This document shows positions 42,507 through 50,381 of a stretch of DNA of 64,000 nucleotides, piece by piece. The position numbers and the translations under genes are program-made. The notes under the pieces were generated by a model, which worked only from the letters and a program-made list of their open reading frames with translations, was not told the DNA's origin and did not search any database. The DNA is taken from the NCBI RefSeq assembly GCF_030053345.1, contig NZ_JASGBP010000002.1, positions 124,001 through 188,000 of the forward strand. Direction: 5' to 3'. Each line of letters starts with the position of its first letter. The stretch's first letter is position 1. The stretch is from Flavobacterium sedimenticola (GTDB taxonomy: Bacteria > Bacteroidota > Bacteroidia > Flavobacteriales > Flavobacteriaceae).

Positions 42507-44996
42507 ATGAAAAAAATACTGCTGGTACTGTTGTTTTTTACTTCCGTTATTTTGGGTTCCACCAAAGAAGCGTATCCATCGGATGGGTTTGGTTTTCACC
42601 AACAATCCGGCACTTATACTTGCTTAATGCATCCTGAAGTCCGATCGACCCAACCGGGGAAATGCCCCAAATGCGGCATGACCTTGATCAAGGAGAAAAA
42701 AGCAAGAGTGAAGTCGACACCCAAAAGTAGTCCCTCGCCGGAAACCCCAAAAAAGACGGACAGTGATACGACAAAGAAATCCGCCTCTGTTGTGATTTCG
42801 GAAGCAGCTGTTGCCACTCCCAAAACCATTTCCAAAACGGTGCGGTATGATTTATACGTACGGGATACCATTGTAAATTTTACAGGAAAGCCCAAAAGAG
42901 CCATTGCGGTCAACGGCCAAATTCCGATGCCAACCCTAACCTTTACCGAAGGTGACATGGCAGAAATCTATGTGCATAACGAATTAGATGAGGAAACCTC
43001 CCTGCATTGGCATGGTTTGTTTTTGCCTAACAAAGAAGACGGGGTGCCTAATTTGACGCAAATGCCCATTCCGCCGCACTCGACGCACCTGTATCGGTTT
43101 CCGATTATTCAAAACGGCACGCATTGGTACCACAGTCATACCGAATTGCAGGAGCAAATCGGCATGTACGGTTCTTTTATTATGAATAAAAGACCCGAGG
43201 ATCCGACTTTCAGAAAAGGCATCGATGATTTGCCTGCCATTCCGGTCATCTTGAGTGAGTGGACCGATATGAAACCTGAAAATGTACACCGCATGTTGCA
43301 CAATGCGACCGATTGGTTTGCCATCAAAAAAGGAACCACCCAGAGTTATGCCGAAGCCATTCGCAGCGGGCATTTTATGACCAAGCTTACCAACGAATGG
43401 AAGCGCATGAATGCGATGGATGTGAGCGATGTGTATTATGATAGATTCCTCATTAACGGTAAAACCCAAAATGAGTTTCCGCAATTTAAGGCCGGAGATA
43501 AGGTACGTTTGCGTATCTCTAACGGTGGGGCATCGACCTATTTTTGGCTCACCTATTCCGGTGGAAAAATTACCGTTGTAGCCAGTGACGGCAACGATGT
43601 AGAGCCGGTAGAAGTAGACCGACTACTCATTGCCGTTTCCGAAACCTATGATGTGATTGTGACCATTCCCGAGGACGGTAAAGCGTATGAATTTCTGGCA
43701 ACTGCCGAAGACCGGACCAAATCGACTTCTCTCATTTTGGGAAGTGGCGTCAAACAATTGGCCACCCCATTACCCAAGCTGAAATATTTTGAAGGAATGA
43801 AGATGATGAACGACATGATGAAAATGAACGGCGATTTGGACGATATGGGCATGCAGATGTCACTCAATCAAATGGATATGAATGTGGTCATGTATCCCGA
43901 GATTACCGGTCCCGAAATTCAAAAAACAAAGCGAAATAGTACGGAATCCAATCCGAATCAATACGATGGCAATGCACTTTCCGACATAGTGACGCTTAAT
44001 TATGCCATGCTCAAAGCCCCGCAGAAAACAACTTTGCCTGAAGGTCCTGTTAAAGAATTGCGATTTGAATTATCGGGTAATATGAACCGCTATGTGTGGA
44101 GTTTGGACAATAAAGTAGTGTCGGAAACCGATAAAATATTGATTAGAAAAGGAGAGAATGTCAGGATAGTGCTCTACAACGGTTCCATGATGCGTCACCC
44201 GATGCATTTACACGGTCATGATTTTAGGGTGGTAAACGGTCAAGGCGATTATGCTCCGTTGAAAAATGTTATCGACATTATGCCGATGGAAACCGATACT
44301 TTAGAGTTTCATGCCAATGTAGAAGGCGATTGGTTTTTTCACTGTCATATTCTCTATCACATGATGAGCGGCATGGGACGCGTTTTTACGTATGAAAATC
44401 AGGCGGCTAATCCTTTAATCCCAAATCCGAAATTGGCGCAACGTAAGTTATTTGCCGATGACAGGGAATTTCACATCATGGCCGAAAATGATTTTGCGAC
44501 GAACGGGAACGACGGCGGCTTGATGATTCAAAATACACGTTGGAGTATCGGTACCGAATGGCGTTTAGGGTATAACGACATGCACGGTTACGAAACCGAA
44601 ACCCACATTGGTCGTTATATCGGCAAGATGCAATGGCTGATGCCATTTGTAGGGTTCGATTGGCGCTATCGCAAAATGGAAGCCGGTGAAATGGAAGAAA
44701 ACCTCTTTGGGCAAACCAGTACTAAAGACAAAAGAGGTGTTTTCAGTTTGGGTGTCGAATACACGTTGCCCATGCTTATCAAAGCGCAAGCAGAAGCCTA
44801 CGACGACGGTAATTTCAGAATCCAATTGGAACGCATGGATATACCGTTGTCCAAAAGATTGCGCATGAATGTGATGTGGAATACCGATAAAGAGTATATG
44901 GCTGGTTTACGCTACATCACGACGCGACATTCCGGCATCACCGTCCATTATGATAGCGATATGAAACTAGGTTTCGGGATACAATTAAATTATTAA
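42507..44996 (+). CDS. Multicopper oxidase fused to CopB-like outer-membrane domain
   Basis: An 829-residue exported protein in four parts: a signal peptide; a heavy-metal-binding domain (TCLMHPEVRSTQPGKCPKCG, about 36-55); a three-cupredoxin multicopper oxidase (about 105-630) with all copper motifs SLHWHG, THWYHSHTE, HPMHLHGHDF and FFHCHILYHM; and a C-terminal 190-residue beta-strand region (SIGTEWRLGYNDMHGYETET, LGVEYTLPMLIKAQAEAYDD, LGFGIQLNY) like the barrel of CopB. A Met-rich loop (MKMMNDMMKMNGDLDDMGMQ, about 430-450) fits Cu(I) oxidation. It joins the jobs of CopA and CopB in one chain. Confidence 0.88.
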   Translation: MKKILLVLLFFTSVILGSTKEAYPSDGFGFHQQSGTYTCLMHPEVRSTQPGKCPKCGMTLIKEKKARVKSTPKSSPSPETPKKTDSDTTKKSASVVISEAAVATPKTISKTVRYDLYVRDTIVNFTGKPKRAIAVNGQIPMPTLTFTEGDMAEIYVHNELDEETSLHWHGLFLPNKEDGVPNLTQMPIPPHSTHLYRFPIIQNGTHWYHSHTELQEQIGMYGSFIMNKRPEDPTFRKGIDDLPAIPVILSEWTDMKPENVHRMLHNATDWFAIKKGTTQSYAEAIRSGHFMTKLTNEWKRMNAMDVSDVYYDRFLINGKTQNEFPQFKAGDKVRLRISNGGASTYFWLTYSGGKITVVASDGNDVEPVEVDRLLIAVSETYDVIVTIPEDGKAYEFLATAEDRTKSTSLILGSGVKQLATPLPKLKYFEGMKMMNDMMKMNGDLDDMGMQMSLNQMDMNVVMYPEITGPEIQKTKRNSTESNPNQYDGNALSDIVTLNYAMLKAPQKTTLPEGPVKELRFELSGNMNRYVWSLDNKVVSETDKILIRKGENVRIVLYNGSMMRHPMHLHGHDFRVVNGQGDYAPLKNVIDIMPMETDTLEFHANVEGDWFFHCHILYHMMSGMGRVFTYENQAANPLIPNPKLAQRKLFADDREFHIMAENDFATNGNDGGLMIQNTRWSIGTEWRLGYNDMHGYETETHIGRYIGKMQWLMPFVGFDWRYRKMEAGEMEENLFGQTSTKDKRGVFSLGVEYTLPMLIKAQAEAYDDGNFRIQLERMDIPLSKRLRMNVMWNTDKEYMAGLRYITTRHSGITVHYDSDMKLGFGIQLNY

Positions 44997-45002
44997 TATT
45001 AT

Positions 45003-45509
45003 ATGAATGAAAAGCAGTATGAAACCGCCCGACTTTGGTTTGAACCTTTACAAGCCAATGTAGCCGGGTTTATCCAAGAGTTACTGAATTCCCAAGGGTG
45101 GTTGCAATTTATCGGCAATCGAAATGTGAACACTTTAGCAGATGCTGAAGCCTATATTCAGAAAGTAACAACCCATCCCGATTTGGATTATTACACTGTG
45201 TTTTTAAAAGAAAATCGCCGACCAATAGGGATTCTTACGGTAATTCAGCGGGATTACTTAGATTTTCCCGATTTGGGTTTTGCCTTCTTACCGCAATATT
45301 CGGGAAAAGGGTACGCTTTTGAAGCGGCAGCTTGTTTGTTAACCGAATTGACGAAGACCCACGATACCCTATTTGCGGTTACCATGAAGGAAAACCAAAG
45401 CTCCATACAGCTATTGGAGAGACTTGGCTTTATCCGAGAACGGGAAGTGGAACAAGGTGGTGATTTTTTGTGGGTTTACACGTATTCGAAACCCTGCAGC
45501 AGTAAGTAA
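45003..45509 (+). CDS. GNAT-family N-acetyltransferase
   Basis: A 168-residue acetyltransferase of the RimJ/RimL group: TARLWFEPL at the start, the acetyl-CoA segment FLPQYSGKGYAFEAAACLL (about 99-117) and the closing NQSSIQLLERLGFIRERE. The substrate is unknown. It is 6 bases after the multicopper oxidase and may be an unrelated passenger in the operon. Confidence 0.88.
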   Translation: MNEKQYETARLWFEPLQANVAGFIQELLNSQGWLQFIGNRNVNTLADAEAYIQKVTTHPDLDYYTVFLKENRRPIGILTVIQRDYLDFPDLGFAFLPQYSGKGYAFEAAACLLTELTKTHDTLFAVTMKENQSSIQLLERLGFIREREVEQGGDFLWVYTYSKPCSSK

Positions 45510-45522
45510 ACCGAAGAGTCTT

Positions 45523-45530
45523 TATCTTTG
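45523..45530 (+). promoter_or_regulatory. -7 box of the first HMA-AraC gene
   Basis: TATCTTTG, a full consensus match, 36 bases before the ATG. No convincing copy of the ATTTTACACATC site lies at the expected distance. Confidence 0.4.
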
Positions 45531-45566
45531 TATGGGTTTCTGTATTTCAATATTTAAATTGTTCTT

Positions 45567-46130
45567 ATGAAGATAGCGGTAAAAAATATGGTATGCCAAC
45601 GTTGCATTATGGTGGTTACTCAGGAGTTAGCCAATCACGGTTTGGTACCCGAGCAGGTGCAATTGGGTGAAGTTACGTTTAAGGAGTCTTTATCGGAAGA
45701 GCAATTAGTGCTGTTAAAGCATCGGTTAGCGGCTCACGGTTTTGAGGTACTCGATGACCGCAAAGCGATGATTATTGAAAAAGTGAAGAATATTATCGTG
45801 GGCATCATTCACGGGAGTGATGAGGTGGTGTTGCAAAGAAACTTTTCAGACATTATTGCCCAACAAATCCCGGTGGAGTACAATTACATCAGCTCAATTT
45901 TTTCTACCACCGAAGGAATAACCATTGAGCAATTTATCATTTTACAGCGAATTGAAAGAGTCAAGGAACTTTTGGTATACAATGAACTTTCGTTGAGTGA
46001 AATTGCCTATAAGTTAGGCTACAGTAATGTACAGCATCTTTCTACACAATTTAAAAAAGTCACCGGACTTACGCCTTCCCATTTCAAATTGGTTAAAGAA
46101 AACAAGCGGCAATCGCTCGATCAATTATAA
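45567..46130 (+). CDS. HMA-AraC fusion regulator 1
   Basis: A 187-residue protein. Residues 1-65 have an HMA-like ferredoxin fold beginning MKIAVKNMVCQRCIMVVTQE with one CxxC pair (C10/C13), as in copper chaperones but preceding a DNA-binding part. Residues 100-180 are an AraC/XylS domain (LSLSEIAYKLGYSNVQHLST, followed by VTGLTPSHFK). It is inferred to sense copper directly and to regulate the surrounding operons. It is about 40% similar to the next gene. Confidence 0.85.
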   Translation: MKIAVKNMVCQRCIMVVTQELANHGLVPEQVQLGEVTFKESLSEEQLVLLKHRLAAHGFEVLDDRKAMIIEKVKNIIVGIIHGSDEVVLQRNFSDIIAQQIPVEYNYISSIFSTTEGITIEQFIILQRIERVKELLVYNELSLSEIAYKLGYSNVQHLSTQFKKVTGLTPSHFKLVKENKRQSLDQL

Positions 46131-46131
46131 A

Positions 46132-46191
46132 ATTTTACACATCTTATCCGGAATTTTATAACAATCTGTTCTGTACTCGGTTCTACCTTTG
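46132..46191 (+). promoter_or_regulatory. Candidate copper-regulon operator and promoter of HMA-AraC 2
   Basis: ATTTTACACATC (46132-46143) shares 12 of 12 bases with 39625. The -7 box TACCTTTG begins exactly 40 bases after it (46184-46191). The second half-site is weak here (TTATAACA at the GTGCAAA position). Confidence 0.5.
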
Positions 46192-46211
46192 TTTCACTAA
46201 ATCAAAAGGAT

Positions 46212-46808
46212 ATGCAAAGCACAAACAGACTTCAGATTAAAGGGATGGTATGCACCCGATGTATAGCCATCCTCTTTGAGGAACTTTCTCTCATTGGTTT
46301 AGAAATTACCTCAATTCAGTTGGGAGAGGTTTTTTTCAAAGGCGAACTACCGGCTCATGTGGATGAAGATACGATACAAAAGACCATTGAAAAGTATGGA
46401 TTTGAATTGTTGTCTGATAAAAAAATCCAATTGGTGGCCGCTGTGAAGGAATGGGTAAAAACAGGAATCGATCGCCAAGCGGAAACCCGAAATACCATTA
46501 AGTTTTCCGATTATTTGAGTCGGCATTTACAAAAAGAGTATGCTTATCTGAGTGCGGTCTTTTCTGAAATTGAAGGTGTAACGCTCGAGAAGTACATTAT
46601 TACCCAACGCATTTTAAAAGTAAAAGAGCAACTCATCCAAACCGATAAATCACTTACTGAGATATCCGATGAATTGGGATACAGCAGTGTTTCCCATTTG
46701 TCCCGACAATTAAAATCGTATACCGGTTTTGACACCAACTATTATAAAAATATACGAAAAACAGCTTCTTTTTCAGCAAAGGAGTTTCAATCATCATCAG
46801 GGGCGTAA
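46212..46808 (+). CDS. HMA-AraC fusion regulator 2
   Basis: A 198-residue paralogue of the preceding gene: HMA-like half with LQIKGMVCTRCIAILFEELS (C13/C16) and AraC half with KSLTEISDELGYSSVSHLSR. It has its own promoter with a candidate operator, so autoregulation or cross-regulation by its twin is likely. The duplicate copies may respond to different metal levels; this is inference. Confidence 0.85.
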   Translation: MQSTNRLQIKGMVCTRCIAILFEELSLIGLEITSIQLGEVFFKGELPAHVDEDTIQKTIEKYGFELLSDKKIQLVAAVKEWVKTGIDRQAETRNTIKFSDYLSRHLQKEYAYLSAVFSEIEGVTLEKYIITQRILKVKEQLIQTDKSLTEISDELGYSSVSHLSRQLKSYTGFDTNYYKNIRKTASFSAKEFQSSSGA

Positions 46809-46869
46809 CTTCAGAAGTACCGCCCGATTTTACAAATCAATCCCTTGTGTTTAACACCCATTTTTAATT

Positions 46870-49128
46870 ATGGAAACTACCAAAACAACAGTTCCGATAC
46901 CCGACAAAAAGAATATTTTCACCAAGCAAACCTTTCCGGTTACGGGTATGACTTGTGCGGCTTGCGCCATTAGTGTGGAAAGTATTATCAAAGCGACCGA
47001 AGGCGTCAAAGATGCTTCGGTTAATTATGCCAATCAATCGGCTTGGATTGAGTATTCGGATGCGGTGACCATCGAAGAAATTCAAAACCGAACCCGATCC
47101 ATCGGATACGACTTGATAGTGAATGAGGAGGATCCTTTTCAGGCGCAACAAGACCAACAGCAAAAGCATTATGAAGCTCTTAAAAAGAGAACCGTTTTAG
47201 CCATATTGCTATCGATTCCCATCACCATTATCGGGATGTTTTTTATGGATATGCCTTACGGCAACTACATCATGATGACTTTAGCGACGCCGGTGGTGTT
47301 TTATTTCGGAAGAAGTTTCTTTGCCAATGCGTATAAGCAAGCCAAACACGGTAAAGCTAACATGGATACGCTGGTCGCTTTGAGTACCGGTATTGCTTAT
47401 CTTTTCAGTGTTTTTAATACTTTTTTTCCGGCCTTTTGGCATGAAAGAGGTTTACACGCCCATGTTTACTTTGAAGCGGCAGCCGTGATTGTGGCTTTTA
47501 TTTCGATTGGAAAATTGTTAGAAGAAAAGGCCAAATCCAATACGTCATCGGCTATTAAAAAATTAATGGGTCTTCAACCTAAAACGGTAACGGTCATAAC
47601 AGACGGTAAGGAAGCAGAAGTTCCGATAGCCTCAGTCGTTATTGGTGACATTATTGTGGTCAAACCGGGGGATAAAATTCCGGTTGACGGTGAAGTAACC
47701 CACGGCATCTCTTTTGTAGACGAAAGTATGATTAGCGGTGAACCGATACCGGTTGAAAAAAGTAAAGGAACCAAAGTATACGCCGGTACCATCAACCAAA
47801 AAGGCAGTTTTCAATTCAAAGCGGAAAAAGTAGGTGGGGATACCATATTGGCGCACATCATCAAAATGGTACAGGAAGCGCAAGGCAGTAAGCCACCGGT
47901 ACAGAAATTAGTGGACAAAATTGCCGGAATTTTTGTGCCTGTGGTCATTGGGATAGCGATACTGACTTTTATAGCCTGGATGGTGTTTGGCACTGAAAAT
48001 GCGTTGACGCATGCTTTGCTGACTTCGGTTTCGGTCTTGGTTATTGCGTGTCCGTGTGCGCTCGGATTAGCCACGCCAACCGCCATCATGGTAGGCATTG
48101 GTAAAGGAGCGGAGAACAATATCTTAATCAAAGATGCCGAAAGTTTGGAGTTGGGTCACAAGGTTAACGCTATCATTTTAGATAAAACCGGAACCATTAC
48201 CGAAGGAAAACCGGTGGTTACCGATTTGGTGTGGAAAGCAGACCCAAAAGAGACCACATTGTTCAAACAAGTCTTGTACAGCATTGAGCTGCAATCGGAA
48301 CATCCGTTGGCAGAAGCCGTAACCGAAATTTTAAAACGCGAAAATACAGCATCGGTAGTACTCGACCGATTCGAGAGTATTACCGGCAAAGGGGTAAAAG
48401 CCACTTATAGCGGCAAGTCTTACTTTATCGGTAATCCCAAGTTGATGACACAACACCAAATTGAAGTAGATGCGACCTTAGCCGAGCAGGCTTCCCAATG
48501 GCAAAAAGAAGCCAAAACGGTAGTTTTCTTTGCAGACGACCGTACTACCTTGGCAGCCATTGCTATAGCCGATAAGGTGAAAGCGACTTCTAAAGAAGCG
48601 ATTCGAGCGCTTCATGACCGCGGAATTGAAGTGTATATGCTGACCGGTGATAACGCCCAAACAGCGCAAGCTGTGGCACAAGAAGTAGGGTTGACCCATT
48701 TCAAGGCCGAAGTTATGCCATCAGATAAAGCTTCTTTTGTGAAAGAACTTCAGGCGCAAGGCAAAGTAGTTGCGATGGTGGGAGACGGTATCAACGATAG
48801 TCATGCCTTAGCACAAGCCGATGTCAGTATTGCCATGGGTAAAGGTTCCGATATTGCCATGGATGTGGCTAAAATGACCTTAATCACTTCTGATTTAAAT
48901 ATGATTCCCAAAGCTTTGACATTGTCAAGCAAAACCATCACGACCATCAAGCAGAATTTGTTTTGGGCCTTTATTTATAATCTAATCGGTATTCCGGTAG
49001 CCGCCGGATTGTTATATCCTTACAACGGATTTTTACTTGATCCTATGATTGCGGGAGCAGCCATGGCTTTGAGTTCGGTTTCGGTGGTAGGGAATAGTTT
49101 GCGATTAAAAATGATCCGATTCAGATAG
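46870..49128 (+). CDS. copA: CopA-type Cu(I) exporting P-type ATPase
   Basis: A 752-residue P1B ATPase with one HMA domain (VTGMTCAACAIS, about 24-35), eight membrane helices, actuator motif SGEPIPVEK, ion motif VIACPCALGLATP (about 391-403), phosphorylation site LDKTGTITEG (about 437-446), the SEHPLAEA nucleotide-binding motif (about 478) and GDGINDSHALAQ (about 638). It exports surplus cytoplasmic Cu(I). A terminator follows, ending the copper-sensing half of the island. Confidence 0.94.
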   Translation: METTKTTVPIPDKKNIFTKQTFPVTGMTCAACAISVESIIKATEGVKDASVNYANQSAWIEYSDAVTIEEIQNRTRSIGYDLIVNEEDPFQAQQDQQQKHYEALKKRTVLAILLSIPITIIGMFFMDMPYGNYIMMTLATPVVFYFGRSFFANAYKQAKHGKANMDTLVALSTGIAYLFSVFNTFFPAFWHERGLHAHVYFEAAAVIVAFISIGKLLEEKAKSNTSSAIKKLMGLQPKTVTVITDGKEAEVPIASVVIGDIIVVKPGDKIPVDGEVTHGISFVDESMISGEPIPVEKSKGTKVYAGTINQKGSFQFKAEKVGGDTILAHIIKMVQEAQGSKPPVQKLVDKIAGIFVPVVIGIAILTFIAWMVFGTENALTHALLTSVSVLVIACPCALGLATPTAIMVGIGKGAENNILIKDAESLELGHKVNAIILDKTGTITEGKPVVTDLVWKADPKETTLFKQVLYSIELQSEHPLAEAVTEILKRENTASVVLDRFESITGKGVKATYSGKSYFIGNPKLMTQHQIEVDATLAEQASQWQKEAKTVVFFADDRTTLAAIAIADKVKATSKEAIRALHDRGIEVYMLTGDNAQTAQAVAQEVGLTHFKAEVMPSDKASFVKELQAQGKVVAMVGDGINDSHALAQADVSIAMGKGSDIAMDVAKMTLITSDLNMIPKALTLSSKTITTIKQNLFWAFIYNLIGIPVAAGLLYPYNGFLLDPMIAGAAMALSSVSVVGNSLRLKMIRFR

Positions 49129-49155
49129 GCGATTACATTTGGTAATCAGCAAGAG

Positions 49156-49190
49156 AAAGTCCGGTTTGAAACCGGACTTTTTTTTTGTTT
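49156..49190 (+). terminator. Terminator after copA
   Basis: AAAGTCCGGTTT and AAACCGGACTTT form a stem with a one-base loop followed by a T run. Confidence 0.8.
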
Positions 49191-49202
49191 CAAATTCAAA
49201 AA

Positions 49203-49262
49203 ATTTTAGAAATCTTCCGTTTAATAGTGCAAAGACCGACGGAGCGCGTCCAATTAATTTTG
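49203..49262 (+). promoter_or_regulatory. Candidate copper-regulon operator and promoter of the RND operon
   Basis: ATTTTAGAAATC (49203-49214), then AGTGCAAAGACC (GTG at 49227), then the -7 box TAATTTTG (49255-49262). The distances to the -7 box (40 and 28 bases) equal those at 39625. Around the second half the two sites share AAT-x-GTGCAAA-x2-CC-x-A-x-CGG-x-GCG. Confidence 0.55.
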
Positions 49263-49292
49263 TTTCATAGTATTAACTTAAACTGTTTTAAT

Positions 49293-50363
49293 ATGTTACA
49301 AGATTTAAAATTGGGGAGCGTATTCCTCGCGGCCGGTATGTTGATTCTAACATTGAATTCTTGCCAAGACGGAGATACCAAGACCACAAAAGAAGCCAAT
49401 AGTCAATCAACGGGAGCGAGTGCTCTTCCTGTGGATGTTATTGTAGCGCAAGAGACTGATTTAAATCAGGAAGAGGTAGTTGTGGGCACTATAGTTCCTA
49501 ATCAGGAAATAGCTGTTGTAAGTGAGATCGCCCAAAAAGTTTCCCGAATTGCTTTTAGTGACGGAAGCAATGTAGTTAAAGGGCAATTACTTTACAAATT
49601 ACACGACGCTGATTTAAAAGCAAAGTTGAAAGAACTAAAAGCCGAGCTCCAATTGGCACAACTCAATGAACGACGAATGGAAAGGCTGCTGCAAACCGAT
49701 GCTGTTCGAAAGCAAGAGTATGACGATGTGGCGACCAAGTTACAAGCCATGAAGGCTCAGGAAGAGTTCCTGTTATCCCAGTTGAGTAAAACCGAAATCA
49801 GAGCTCCGTTCTCGGGGCGTATCGGGATTTCTAAAGTTGCAGTGGGTGCTTATGTCACACCCGGACTTGATTTAGTGAATTTACAAGATCAGAGCAAGGT
49901 TAAGATTCACTTTTCGGTGCCGGAAAAATATCTTTTACAGGTTAAAAAAGGAGGCCAAATCAGGTTTACCACTCAGCTCTCAACGCAGTTCAAGACGGCA
50001 ACAATAAATGCCGTAGAATCCGGTTTGGAGGAGGCTAACCGAAGCGTGCGTGTGCAAGCGTTGACAGGAAATGCCGGTGGCGCATTCAAAGGTGGCATGT
50101 CTGCCAAAATACACTTTTCGGCTGTAAGAGAGGGAACTAAAGGAATTAAAATACCGTCTGAAGCCTTGATTCCCGGGGAGAATGGCTACAATGTTTACAT
50201 CGTAGTGGACGGGAAAGCGCAATTAACTCCGGTAACTATTGCCAACCGATCGGAATCAGAGGCCATCATTAATTCGGGGATTAAAAACGGCGATACGATA
50301 GTAATTACCAATATTCTTCGTTTGGGTCACGGCATGCCGGTTAATGCGATTCCTTCAAAATAA
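49293..50363 (+). CDS. RND efflux periplasmic adaptor (membrane fusion protein)
   Basis: A 356-residue HlyD/AcrA-type adaptor. The ATG at 49293 gives a lipoprotein signal (LAAGMLILTLNSC). The lipoyl/hairpin domain has AEIAQKV-like VSEIAQKVSRIAFSDGSNVV and KGQLLYKLHDADLKAKLKEL, followed by the beta-barrel (IRAPFSGRIGISKVAVGAYV) and membrane-proximal domain. It links the inner-membrane pump at 50382 to the TolC-type channel at 53494. Its promoter carries the candidate HMA-AraC operator. Confidence 0.92.
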   Translation: MLQDLKLGSVFLAAGMLILTLNSCQDGDTKTTKEANSQSTGASALPVDVIVAQETDLNQEEVVVGTIVPNQEIAVVSEIAQKVSRIAFSDGSNVVKGQLLYKLHDADLKAKLKELKAELQLAQLNERRMERLLQTDAVRKQEYDDVATKLQAMKAQEEFLLSQLSKTEIRAPFSGRIGISKVAVGAYVTPGLDLVNLQDQSKVKIHFSVPEKYLLQVKKGGQIRFTTQLSTQFKTATINAVESGLEEANRSVRVQALTGNAGGAFKGGMSAKIHFSAVREGTKGIKIPSEALIPGENGYNVYIVVDGKAQLTPVTIANRSESEAIINSGIKNGDTIVITNILRLGHGMPVNAIPSK

Positions 50364-50381
50364 TACTAATACCTTAAAATT

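Noticed and set aside
42984..43484. Long open frame antisense to the multicopper oxidase
   Set aside because: It is opposite a strongly conserved coding sequence and shows no protein family; a by-product of codon bias, as are similar frames opposite ccoG (7284-7784) and the decarboxylase (57868-58374).
45471..45500. TTTACACG and CTGCAG before HMA-AraC 1 as a copper-regulon site
   Set aside because: Both are within the coding end of the acetyltransferase gene and their spacing to the -7 box differs from the other sites.
46827..46838. ATTTTACAAATC before copA resembles the copper-regulon site
   Set aside because: The site is only 43 bases from the copA ATG, so a -7 box at the usual 40-base distance would fall inside the gene; the second half-site is also out of register. 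It may be chance.
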